Shown here piece after piece: positions 6,906 through 13,956 of a stretch of 34,962 nucleotides of DNA (position 1 is its first letter; every line of letters begins with the position of its first letter). Origin of the DNA: Lachnospiraceae bacterium (lineage in GTDB: Bacteria; Bacillota; Clostridia; Lachnospirales; Lachnospiraceae); the NCBI GenBank assembly GCA_910575835.1, contig CAJTGB010000044.1, forward strand, positions 1 through 34,962, read 5' to 3'. The position numbers were made by a program, and so were the translations under genes. The notes under the pieces were generated by a model. The model searched no databases, was not told the origin of the DNA, and saw only the letters and a list, made by a program, of their open reading frames with translations.

Positions 6906-8226
6906 GGAAGTGAAGGCCATGCTGGAAACCACCGAAAAAGGCGGCTTCCGCAACAGCATGAGCAACTGCCTGACCGTGTTCCAGTGCGACCCGCTCCTTT
7001 CCGGGGCGGTTGCCTACAACCTGCTGACCGACCGCACCGATATTTTAAAGCCAATCGGCTACAAAAGAACTGCCGGAAGCCCCATGACCGACACGGACAT
7101 GAAATATATCCGGCTGTATCTGGAAAAGACCTATGGCCTGACAAGCGAGAAAAAGATACAGGACGCCGCCGCCCTTGCCGCCGATGAGAACAGCTACCAC
7201 CCTGTCCGGGATTATTTAAACGGCCTGACATGGGACGGAACCGAACGGATACGCTCCTGCCTGCGTCACTTTCTGGGAGCCGGTGAGGACGAGTATACTT
7301 TCCAATCCCTGCGCCTGTTTTTGTTGGGAGCCATCCACCGGGCATTTTCCCCCGGCTGCAAGTTTGAAGTCATGCTCTGTCTGGTGGGCGGGCAGGGAGC
7401 CGGGAAGTCCACCTTCTTCCGCCTGCTGGCAGTCAAAGACGAGTGGTTCTCCGATGACCTGCGGAAGCTGGACGATGACAACGTATACCGCAAACTCCAA
7501 GGCCACTGGATAATCGAGATGTCGGAGATGATTGCCACCGCAAACGCCAGGAGCATAGAGGAAATCAAGTCATTTTTGAGCCGCCAGAAGGAAGTCTACA
7601 AGATACCCTATGAAACCCACCCGGCAGACCGTCCAAGGCAGTGCGTGTTCGGCGGGACATCCAACGCCCTTGACTTCCTGCCCCTTGACCGTTCAGGAAA
7701 CCGCCGCTTCATTCCTATACAGGTATGCCCGGAACAGGCGGAAACACACATTTTAGAGGACGAAGCCGCTTCCAGAGCCTATCTGAATCAGGTATGGGCG
7801 GAAGCGATGGAGATTTACAGGAGCGGCAGGTGGAAGCTGACATTCAGCCCGGAAATGGTGCGCCATTTAAAGGAACACCAGCGGGACTTCATGCCGGAGG
7901 ACACCAAGGCCGGTATGATACAGGCTTTCCTTGACAGCTACCCCGGCGATACCGTCTGCTCCAAACAGCTTTACAAAGAAGCCCTGAACCATGACTTTGA
8001 CGAGCCGAAACAATGGGAGATACGGGAAATCAACGAGATAATGAACCAGTGCATCACCGGCTGGAATTATTTCTCCAACCCCCGGATGTTTGCCGGGTAC
8101 GGCAGGCAGAAAGGATGGGAACGGGAAAACGCACGGACAGAACCGGCAACGGACAGCGGCAACGGGACGGAAAAAATCCCGGAAGGATTTACGCCGGTGC
8201 CGGAACAGATGGAGCTTCCATTCTGA
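6817..8226 (+). CDS. VapE-like virulence-associated E helicase
   Basis: The product belongs to the virulence-associated E family of P-loop ATPases, related to replicative helicases of phage satellites. The Walker A motif GGQGAGKST spans about residues 191-199, and the later stretch FGGTSNALDFLPLDRSGNRRF is typical of the family. TTG 6817 has a GGAAGTGAGG stretch upstream and gives 469 residues; ATG 6871 would give 451. Both overlap the primase gene. It probably unwinds the element's origin together with the CHC2 protein, perhaps at the repeat cluster directly downstream. The exact start is unsure. Confidence 0.88.
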   Translation: MKDGWQNLPPQIRQETANMADSAEPPRSVEEVKAMLETTEKGGFRNSMSNCLTVFQCDPLLSGAVAYNLLTDRTDILKPIGYKRTAGSPMTDTDMKYIRLYLEKTYGLTSEKKIQDAAALAADENSYHPVRDYLNGLTWDGTERIRSCLRHFLGAGEDEYTFQSLRLFLLGAIHRAFSPGCKFEVMLCLVGGQGAGKSTFFRLLAVKDEWFSDDLRKLDDDNVYRKLQGHWIIEMSEMIATANARSIEEIKSFLSRQKEVYKIPYETHPADRPRQCVFGGTSNALDFLPLDRSGNRRFIPIQVCPEQAETHILEDEAASRAYLNQVWAEAMEIYRSGRWKLTFSPEMVRHLKEHQRDFMPEDTKAGMIQAFLDSYPGDTVCSKQLYKEALNHDFDEPKQWEIREINEIMNQCITGWNYFSNPRMFAGYGRQKGWERENARTEPATDSGNGTEKIPEGFTPVPEQMELPF

Positions 8227-8246
8227 AAAAATCCGGGCAGGGACAG

Positions 8247-8433
8247 CCCGTTGCACACTCCGTTGCTATCCCGTTGCCGACCCGGTTGCCGGGAAAAATC
8301 CCGTAACTGCGGGCTTTTCTCCCCTTTAACAACCAAAGCAACAGAAAAATAAAAGAAAAAGTATAAAATAACCCAACTGCCAGACAAGGATTAGCTCCAA
8401 GGTTTTTTGAAGCCCGTTGCCGGACTTCGTTGC
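8247..8433 (+). repeat. CGTTGC iteron-like cluster (candidate origin)
   Basis: The hexamer CGTTGC occurs at 8249, 8261, 8272, 8415 and 8428, with a variant GGTTGC at 8285, usually as CCCGTTGC. The first four are spaced 11-13 bases, about one helical turn. Between the two groups lies an A-rich stretch (about 8330-8375) that would melt easily. Position directly after a primase and a helicase gene and the repeat-plus-AT-rich layout suggest a replication origin. No function has been shown here. The run CCCGGTTGCCGGG at 8281-8293 is also self-complementary. Confidence 0.5.
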
Positions 8434-8479
8434 CGCTATCCCCTGTCTGGCTTATTTCATGTATGGAGGACAACTGCCT

Positions 8480-8677
8480 ATGGCGAAAAATAAAACAGAG
8501 ATTCATGTCACCACAGTATTTGACGGCGAACTGGACGCTACGGACGTTTTCGTGAGCCTTATCGCACAGAAACACACCAGAAAAACAGATAAAGAATATC
8601 TTGCTAAAACGCAAGAAATGAGATATAATAAAGACGAGGTTCATAGTGACCGTGTTCCGTCTGGATTGTGTGGGTAA
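8480..8677 (+). CDS. Small conserved mobilizable-element protein
   Basis: The gene encodes 65 residues beginning MAKNKTEIHVTTVFDG. GGAGGA stands nine bases before the ATG. The segment TTVFDGELDATDVFVSLIAQK suggests a compact alpha/beta fold; no known motif, signal peptide or membrane segment is visible. Small proteins sit at this place, just before the serine recombinase, in other Tn4451-like elements, but I cannot assign this one to TnpW or another named family. It could be a directionality factor or a regulator. It ends seven bases before the recombinase gene and is probably cotranscribed with it. Confidence 0.7.
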   Translation: MAKNKTEIHVTTVFDGELDATDVFVSLIAQKHTRKTDKEYLAKTQEMRYNKDEVHSDRVPSGLCG

Positions 8678-8683
8678 ACGGTT

Positions 8684-10348
8684 ATGATGAACGGATTAGA
8701 TTATGACGTGATTGGCACGGCGCTTGCCGGGGGATTCCGGGCAGCTATCTATTGCAGGCTCTCGAAAGACGATGACCTTCAGGGCGAGAGTGCCAGCATC
8801 GCAAACCAGCGGGATATGCTGGAAAAGTTCTGTGAAAAGCAGGGATGGGAGGTTGCGGCAGTCTATCAGGACGACGGCTTCACCGGCCTGAACATGGAAC
8901 GCCCCGACCTGAAACGGATGTTGAAGGCCATTGAGCGGAAGCAGATAAACCTTGTCATTACGAAAGATTTATCAAGGTTAGGGCGGAACTACTTGCAGAC
9001 CGGGCAGCTTATCGAGGACTTCTTCCCAAGGAACGGCGTGCGCTATATCGCCATGAATGACGGTATCGACACCATGCGGGACAACAACGACATTGCGCCC
9101 TTCAAAAATATCCTGAATGAGATGTACAGCAAGGATATTTCCAAGAAAGTCCATTCTTCCTATGTGCTGAAAGCCCAGAAAGGCCAGTTCACCGGCTGCC
9201 TTGCCCCCTTCGGCTACAAAAAAGACCCGGAGGACAGGAACCGCCTGCTGGTAGACGAGGAAACCGCCCCGGTTGTCCGGCTGATTTTCGGGTATGCGCT
9301 GGACGGGCACGGCCCCAACTACATCCGGCGCAGGCTGGAGGAAGAAAAGCACCCCTGCCCCACATGGTGGAACCGGCAGCGTGGGCACAGGAACATCCGC
9401 ACCAAATGGGAGAAGAAAGACCCGGAGAATGGGCGGTACATCTGGGATTTTACAGTGATTAAGGAAATCCTGATGAACCCCGTCTACACCGGCGCAATCG
9501 CTTCCCAAAAGACCGAGTACCGCTTTAAAATCGGCACTATCCGGGACAAGAAGCCGGAGGACTGGATTGTGGTGGAAGGGACGCATGAGCCGCTGGTGGA
9601 CAAAAAGAGTTTTGCCATCGTGCAGGAGAAGCTGAAATCCCGCCAGCGGCCGGGGCAGTCCGGGGAGCCGAGCCTGTTTGCCGGACTTCTCAAATGTGGT
9701 GAGTGCGGAAAGTCCCTGACTGTCCGCTACACCAATGCCAAGCACCCCCAGAGGATTTATTCCTGCAAGACTTACAATGCCTTTGGGAAACAGCACTGCA
9801 CCCAGCACCGGATTGATTATGACACGCTCTATGCCCTTGTGCTGAATAAAATCCGGGAGTGCGCCGCCGCTGCCCTGACCGACAGTGAAGCGGTGGCCGG
9901 GCGGCTGACCGACACCTGCGAAGCCGAGCAGAAAGGCCAGAGGGAAGCGATGGAGCGCACCCTTGCCAAAGACGAGGAACGGATTGAAGTGTTGGAAAAG
10001 ATGGTGCTGCGGCTCTATGAGGACATGGTTGCCGGACGAATCACAGACGCAAACTTCAATCTCCTGCTGGAAAAGACGCAGAAGGAACAGGCGGAATTAA
10101 AGGCAAAAGTCGAGAAAGGCAGGAAGCACCTTGCCGATGAAATCCGGCTTGCCGTGGACGCAAGGCAGTGGGTGGAATCCATACAGGAATACCGGGACAT
10201 CACCGAACTGGACGCTTCCACCTTAAACCGCCTGATTAAAGAAATCGTTGTCCATGAAACCATAGGCAGCGATAAGACAAGACACATTTCTATCGAAATT
10301 CATTTTAATCTCAAACCCATACCGGAAGTGGAGCAGGTCACAGGCTGA
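8684..10348 (+). CDS. Large serine recombinase of the mobilizable element
   Basis: This 554-residue large serine recombinase of the TnpX/TndX type should integrate and excise the element. The resolvase domain starts near residue 18; Ser27 in YCRLSKDD is the nucleophile, and KDLSRLGRN carries the conserved Arg residues. A recombinase domain and a zinc ribbon (LKCGECGKSL plus later Cys residues) follow, then a coiled coil near residues 410-490. The start MMNG at 8684 lacks a clear ribosome-binding site; coupling to the small gene seven bases upstream may help. It differs from the second serine recombinase at 26857 along its whole length. Confidence 0.93.
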   Translation: MMNGLDYDVIGTALAGGFRAAIYCRLSKDDDLQGESASIANQRDMLEKFCEKQGWEVAAVYQDDGFTGLNMERPDLKRMLKAIERKQINLVITKDLSRLGRNYLQTGQLIEDFFPRNGVRYIAMNDGIDTMRDNNDIAPFKNILNEMYSKDISKKVHSSYVLKAQKGQFTGCLAPFGYKKDPEDRNRLLVDEETAPVVRLIFGYALDGHGPNYIRRRLEEEKHPCPTWWNRQRGHRNIRTKWEKKDPENGRYIWDFTVIKEILMNPVYTGAIASQKTEYRFKIGTIRDKKPEDWIVVEGTHEPLVDKKSFAIVQEKLKSRQRPGQSGEPSLFAGLLKCGECGKSLTVRYTNAKHPQRIYSCKTYNAFGKQHCTQHRIDYDTLYALVLNKIRECAAAALTDSEAVAGRLTDTCEAEQKGQREAMERTLAKDEERIEVLEKMVLRLYEDMVAGRITDANFNLLLEKTQKEQAELKAKVEKGRKHLADEIRLAVDARQWVESIQEYRDITELDASTLNRLIKEIVVHETIGSDKTRHISIEIHFNLKPIPEVEQVTG

Positions 10349-10351
10349 CCG

Positions 10352-10368
10352 CTCCCCGCTCCGGGGAG
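10352..10368 (+). terminator. Hairpin after serine recombinase gene
   Basis: CTCCCC-GCTCC-GGGGAG forms a six-base-pair GC stem three bases after the stop codon, followed by GTTCTTTAAAA. The T-run is weak, so termination strength is uncertain. Confidence 0.5.
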
Positions 10369-10402
10369 GTTCTTTAAAAACTCCATATATATTTCTTGAC
10401 GT

Positions 10403-10472
10403 GCCGCCGCCCGCCAGAAAGCTGTATTGTTCCTACTAATTGGGGATAACACAGCTCATGGCGGGCGGCGGC
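10403..10472. repeat. 13-bp perfect inverted repeat across the element junction
   Basis: GCCGCCGCCCGCC at 10403-10415 pairs perfectly with GGCGGGCGGCGGC at 10460-10472. The left arm lies in the mobilizable element and the right arm in the ICE gene, with the presumed crossover near 10440 between them. Both arms are GC-rich, so chance similarity cannot be excluded. Confidence 0.5.
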
Positions 10473-10523
10473 ATTATCGTCATCGGCACGACACTCATCC
10501 CCCTGCTGTCGGGGCTGTTTTAA
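10440..10523 (+). pseudogene. 3' remnant of Maff2-type ICE gene
   Basis: From TTG 10440 the frame reads LGITQLMAGGG and ends in TTLIPLLSGLF, which matches the C-terminal end of Maff2-family proteins, small two-helix membrane proteins encoded directly before the VirB6-like gene in Tn1549/CTn-type ICEs. An in-frame stop (TAA 10437-10439) lies immediately upstream and nothing before it resembles the family. The gene was therefore split by the mobilizable element. The family match comes from memory of conserved endings and should be confirmed by alignment. An ATG at 10458 could still start a 21-residue peptide. Confidence 0.7.
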
Positions 10524-10535
10524 GGGCGGCGGCTT

Positions 10536-11402
10536 ATGGACTTTCTCACCGACTGGCTCACGGACTGGCTGAAAGAGCTGCTGATTGGCGGCATCATGGG
10601 GAACCTTGAGGGGCTCTTTGATACCGTCAATGCCCAGGTCGGAGAGATTGCGGTGCAGGTAGGGACGACCCCGGCGGCATGGAACGCCGGGGTTTTCTCC
10701 CTCATCCGCCAGCTTTCCGAGACGGTGATTTTACCCATCGCCGGGCTGGTGCTGACCTTTGTTGCCACCTATGAGCTTATTCAGATGCTCCTTGAAAAAA
10801 ACAATATGCACGAAGTAGACGTGGCGAACCTCTACAAATGGATGTTCAAGACCGCGTGCGCGGTGCTGATACTCTCCAACACGTTCAATATCGTGATGGC
10901 GGTTTTCGATGTTTCGCAGACCGTGATTTCCCGCTCTGCCGGGCTTATCCAGGGCTCCACGGCGGTTTCCCCGGATATGTTAAGCAACCTCCAGACCACG
11001 CTGGAGGGGATGGATTTGGGCCCGCTCCTTGGGCTGTGGCTCCAGTCCTCGGTCATCGGGCTCACCATGCAGGCGCTGGGCATCATCATCTTCGTGCTGG
11101 TGTACGGAAGAATGATTGAAATATATCTGCTGACCAGTCTTGCGCCCATCCCCGTGGCGACCCTCTCCAACCGGGAGGTGGGCGGCATGGGGCAGAACTA
11201 CCTAAAATCCCTTTTCGCCGTGGGCTTTCAAGGGATGCTGATTTTAGTCTGTGTCGGCATCTATGCGGTGCTGGTGCAGGGCATCGCCGCCGGGGGCGAC
11301 CCCATCGGCGCGATATGGGGAACCGTGGGCTATACGGTGCTCCTCTGCTTCATGCTGTTCAAGACCGGGACAATCGCCCGGAGCATCTTCGGGGCCCACT
11401 GA
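10536..11402 (+). CDS. VirB6/TrbL-like conjugation membrane protein
   Basis: The 288-residue product has several hydrophobic helices: about 65-90 (ETVILPIAGLVLTFVATYEL), 105-128, 170-195, 225-250 and 255-275. This fits the VirB6/TrbL-like channel component of Gram-positive type IV secretion systems, usually encoded just before the SpoVG-domain and PrgI genes in these ICEs. The amphipathic start MDFLTDWLTDWLKELLIGG is typical of the family. The ATG at 10536 lies 12 bases after the stop of the Maff2 remnant, and the GGGCGGCGGC upstream is only a poor ribosome-binding site. With its upstream partner broken, expression may depend on read-through from the mobilizable element. Confidence 0.85.
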   Translation: MDFLTDWLTDWLKELLIGGIMGNLEGLFDTVNAQVGEIAVQVGTTPAAWNAGVFSLIRQLSETVILPIAGLVLTFVATYELIQMLLEKNNMHEVDVANLYKWMFKTACAVLILSNTFNIVMAVFDVSQTVISRSAGLIQGSTAVSPDMLSNLQTTLEGMDLGPLLGLWLQSSVIGLTMQALGIIIFVLVYGRMIEIYLLTSLAPIPVATLSNREVGGMGQNYLKSLFAVGFQGMLILVCVGIYAVLVQGIAAGGDPIGAIWGTVGYTVLLCFMLFKTGTIARSIFGAH

Positions 11403-11411
11403 TTTAGCGGC

Positions 11412-11436
11412 ACTTCGGGACATTTTGTCCCAAAGT
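11412..11436. promoter_or_regulatory. ICE palindrome copy 1
   Basis: The core GGGACATTTTGTCCC (11417-11431) is flanked by ACTTC and AAAGT, giving 11-base arms with one mismatch. It sits between the VirB6-like and SpoVG-domain genes, ten bases after the stop codon of the first. Confidence 0.85.
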
Positions 11437-11455
11437 CCGGGAAAGGAGGCCGGAT

Positions 11456-12229
11456 ATGCCGAGACGGTACAAGCTGGACCCGGAGGGTGAGATGCGCCGG
11501 GCATGGGGCGGAAAGCTCCCGGAGGAATTTGACCAGCGGGATATGCTGGCGTTCATGGCTGAAACCGACCTGCAACTGCATGGGGCGGTATCAGCGGAAA
11601 CACTGTCCGCGATACACGCGGCAGGCTACGACTATGAGGGCGGGGCGGTCATCCCCCGGCCCGGAAAGGAGGAAGAAGATTTGAGCAACGACGTATTACT
11701 TACCCCGGAGCAGATTGCCGCCGAGGAGCGCCGCTGGCTGTTCGAGTCTCCCATCGCGGAGCTGGCCGAGGTCAAGGGCGTTACCATTGACGAAGCGGTA
11801 AAGATGCGGACGGACGCTGTTCTGCAGGAGGCTGTCATCCCCATCGAGGTGTCGGTGCGGCCCATTGAGCCCCAGGGCAAGCTGATTGGTTTTGCCAGCG
11901 TCAACTTCGGCGGCGTGGTGGTGGACGATTTCAAGGTGGTGAACGGGCAGAACGGCATTTTCTTAGGTGCGCCCTCAAAACCCGACCCCACCAGCAGGAC
12001 GGGCTACCGGGCCACGGTGCGTATCAATGACCGGGCCACCCAGGAGCGGCTGAACGCGGCGGGGGTGGAGGCGTACCATTCGGCGGTTGAGAAACTTATC
12101 GCCCGGGCCGAGGCGGTGCGCCCCGCGCCCATCCGGGAGCAGATGGATAAGGCGGGAAAGGAGGCCGCGCAGAAAAATGCCGCCCGCTCCGCCCCGGCAA
12201 AGGGAAAGGAGGGACGGGATGGCAGATAG
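11456..12229 (+). CDS. SpoVG-domain ICE protein
   Basis: The 257-residue protein ends with a region resembling SpoVG (about 125-205), with VRPIEPQGKLIGFASVNF and VVNGQNGIFLGAPS matching the strand pattern of that nucleic-acid-binding fold. The N-terminal 120 residues resemble DUF3849-type segments of ICE proteins, with the acidic motif KLPEEFDQRDMLAFMAE. A related protein is commonly encoded between VirB6 and PrgI in these elements; its role is unknown. The ATG follows GAAAGGAGG. The stop overlaps the next gene by 11 bases. Confidence 0.75.
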   Translation: MPRRYKLDPEGEMRRAWGGKLPEEFDQRDMLAFMAETDLQLHGAVSAETLSAIHAAGYDYEGGAVIPRPGKEEEDLSNDVLLTPEQIAAEERRWLFESPIAELAEVKGVTIDEAVKMRTDAVLQEAVIPIEVSVRPIEPQGKLIGFASVNFGGVVVDDFKVVNGQNGIFLGAPSKPDPTSRTGYRATVRINDRATQERLNAAGVEAYHSAVEKLIARAEAVRPAPIREQMDKAGKEAAQKNAARSAPAKGKEGRDGR

Positions 12230-13013
12230 CCCGGCTTTGGGACAAAATGTCCCGAACCTTAACCCGGAACCCTCCGGGCTCTACCTTATGGACGGCATCG
12301 CGGGCCTGCGCTCCCTCCCGGAGCACTCGGTAGATATGCTTCTGACCGACCCGCCCTACGGCACGACCCGCAACTATTGGGATGTGCCTTTGCCGCTCCC
12401 GGAGCTGTGGGAGGCGGTGCGCTGGGCGGTCAAGCCCTCCGGGGCGGTGCTGTTCTTCGCACAGTGCCCCTATGACAAAATCCTCGGCGCGTCCAACCTC
12501 TCCATGCTCCGCTATGAATGGGTGTGGTATAAGAGCCGCTGTACGGGATTTCTCAACGCCCGCCGCGCCCCGCTGAAAAAGACGGAGAATATTTTAGTGT
12601 TTTACCAAAAGCTCCCCCTCTACAATCCGCAGTTTGAGCAGGGCAAGCCCTATAAGAAAATCGCATCCCAGCGCGACCAGAGCCCCAACTATGGGAAGTT
12701 TGTCCGCTCCGGCAGCGGCTCGGAGGACGGGCGGCGGTTCCCGGGGAACCTGCTTTCATTCCAGACCGTGGCCCATACCGTCCACCCCACGCAGAAGCCC
12801 GTGGAGCTGTGTGAGTATCTGATAAAGACCTACACCGCCCCCGGCCAGGTGGTGGCGGACATCTGCGCAGGCTCCGGCACAACGGCCATCGCCGCGCTGA
12901 ACACGGGCCGGGAGTTTATCTGCTTTGAGACGGCCCCGGCCTTTTACGGCCCGGCCACGGAGCGCATCACCCAGGCGCGGGCGGCTGTGGCCGCTGGCGG
13001 AAAGGGGGTGTGA
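12219..13013 (+). CDS. DNA methyltransferase, N6-adenine/N4-cytosine type
   Basis: The 264-residue enzyme has DPPYG near residues 44-48 (motif IV) before DICAGSGTT near 214 (SAM motif I), the beta-class order of amino-methyltransferases. HPTQKP just upstream of motif I is also typical. The start at 12219 follows GGAGG and overlaps the previous stop. No restriction endonuclease gene is adjacent, so it is probably an orphan enzyme that marks ICE DNA and protects it from host restriction after transfer; that is inference. Codons 6-13 overlap a copy of the ICE palindrome, giving GQNVPN. Confidence 0.9.
   Translation: MADSPALGQNVPNLNPEPSGLYLMDGIAGLRSLPEHSVDMLLTDPPYGTTRNYWDVPLPLPELWEAVRWAVKPSGAVLFFAQCPYDKILGASNLSMLRYEWVWYKSRCTGFLNARRAPLKKTENILVFYQKLPLYNPQFEQGKPYKKIASQRDQSPNYGKFVRSGSGSEDGRRFPGNLLSFQTVAHTVHPTQKPVELCEYLIKTYTAPGQVVADICAGSGTTAIAALNTGREFICFETAPAFYGPATERITQARAAVAAGGKGV
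12234..12258. promoter_or_regulatory. ICE palindrome copy 2
   Basis: The core GGGACAAAATGTCCC is at 12239-12253, the reverse orientation of copy 1. It lies inside the first codons of the methyltransferase gene, just after the SpoVG-domain gene ends. Confidence 0.85.
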
Positions 13014-13579
13014 CTATCGGTAAATATAACGTGATATACGCCGACCCGCCGTGGCGGTACGCCCAAAAGGGCCTGCAAGGCGCGGCGGAGCGGCACTACC
13101 CCACAATGGGGATTGAGGAATTATGCGTGTTGCCCGTGGCGGAATTGGCGGCCCCGGACAGCGTTCTTTTTCTGTGGGCCACGTTCCCCCAGCTCCCGGA
13201 GGCCCTGCGGCTCATCAAGGCGTGGGGCTTCCAGTATAAGTCCGTGGGCTTTGTCTGGCTGAAAAAGAACAAAAAGGCGGACAGTTGGTTTTACGGGCTG
13301 GGCTTTTGGACGCGGGCCAATGCGGAGGTGTGCCTGCTGGCGACCCGTGGGCATCCCCGGCGAAAGGCCCCCAACGTCCACCAGTTCATCATCTCCCCTA
13401 TCGAGGGCCACAGCAAAAAGCCGGATGAGGCCCGGGAGAAAATCGTGGCCCTTATGGGGGACGTGCCCCGGGTGGAGCTGTTCGCCCGCCAGACGGCCCC
13501 CGGCTGGGACGTGTGGGGGAACGAGGTGGAACCTACGGCGGGACTTCGGGACATTTTGTCCCAAAGAAAGGAGGCTTGA
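13010..13579 (+). CDS. MT-A70 family adenine methyltransferase
   Basis: The 189-residue protein carries DPPW at residues 12-15, the motif IV variant of the MT-A70 family, which methylates the N6 position of adenine in DNA or RNA. WLKKNKKADSWFYGLGFWTRANAEVCLLATRG is characteristic of phage and ICE members. GTG 13010 overlaps the stop of the previous gene as GTGA. It is the second methyltransferase in a row, again without a nuclease partner. The last ten residues (LRDILSQRKEA) are encoded by an ICE palindrome copy and look appended to the usual end. Confidence 0.88.
   Translation: MTIGKYNVIYADPPWRYAQKGLQGAAERHYPTMGIEELCVLPVAELAAPDSVLFLWATFPQLPEALRLIKAWGFQYKSVGFVWLKKNKKADSWFYGLGFWTRANAEVCLLATRGHPRRKAPNVHQFIISPIEGHSKKPDEAREKIVALMGDVPRVELFARQTAPGWDVWGNEVEPTAGLRDILSQRKEA
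13543..13567. promoter_or_regulatory. ICE palindrome copy 3
   Basis: The core GGGACATTTTGTCCC is at 13548-13562, flanked by ACTTC and AAAGA. It occupies the last codons of the MT-A70 gene, and the PrgI ribosome-binding site follows directly. Confidence 0.85.
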
Positions 13580-13581
13580 AA

Positions 13582-13956
13582 ATGCCCTATGTGAATGTAC
13601 CCAATGACTTATCCCGAGTCAAAACAAAAATCGCTTTCAATCTGACAAAACGCCAGCTTGTGTGTTTCGGCGGTGCGGCCCTTGTGGGAGTCCCCTCCTA
13701 CCTGCTGGCCCGGAATACCTTTGGGAACACAGCGGCGCTTTTTTTGATGCTGGGCATCATGCTCCCGGCGTTTTTGCTGGCGATGTACGAAAAAGACGGC
13801 CTGCCGCTGGAAAAGGTGGTAAAGAACATCATCCGAACCAAGTACCTGCGGCCCGGGGTGAGGCCCTACAAGACCGGGAACATCTACGCGCCCTTTACCG
13901 GGCAGGCGGGAAAGGAGGCAGTGAATGGAAAACCGAACAAGCAGGCGAAAAAATAA
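13582..13956 (+). CDS. PrgI family (VirB3-like) conjugation protein
   Basis: The 124-residue protein starts MPYVNVPNDLSRVKTKI, the signature opening of PrgI-family proteins, and has two membrane helices at about 27-45 and 50-70. PrgI is the VirB3-like inner-membrane part of Gram-positive conjugation systems and always precedes the VirB4 ATPase gene. AAAGGAGG stands before the ATG at 13582. The 3' end overlaps the VirB4 gene by 32 bases, which suggests coupled translation. Confidence 0.92.
   Translation: MPYVNVPNDLSRVKTKIAFNLTKRQLVCFGGAALVGVPSYLLARNTFGNTAALFLMLGIMLPAFLLAMYEKDGLPLEKVVKNIIRTKYLRPGVRPYKTGNIYAPFTGQAGKEAVNGKPNKQAKK

Larger units (their letters stand above)
3213..10440. mobile_element. 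Integrative mobilizable element, right part
   Basis: A MOBQ-type relaxase, a CHC2 primase, a VapE-like helicase and a large serine recombinase form a mobilizable, self-integrating unit with a probable resistance gene as cargo. The right border is set at about 10440, where a reading frame matching the C-terminal end of a Maff2-type ICE protein resumes after an in-frame stop. The 5' part of that gene is not in the window, so the left border lies left of base 1, and the RIT element is probably inserted within this unit. The left coordinate given is only the edge of the RIT element. Confidence 0.7.

Noticed and set aside
8247-8433. CRISPR-like interpretation of the CGTTGC repeats
   Set aside because: The repeat is only 6-9 bases and the gaps of 11-13 bases are too short; iteron-like or chance repetition fits better.
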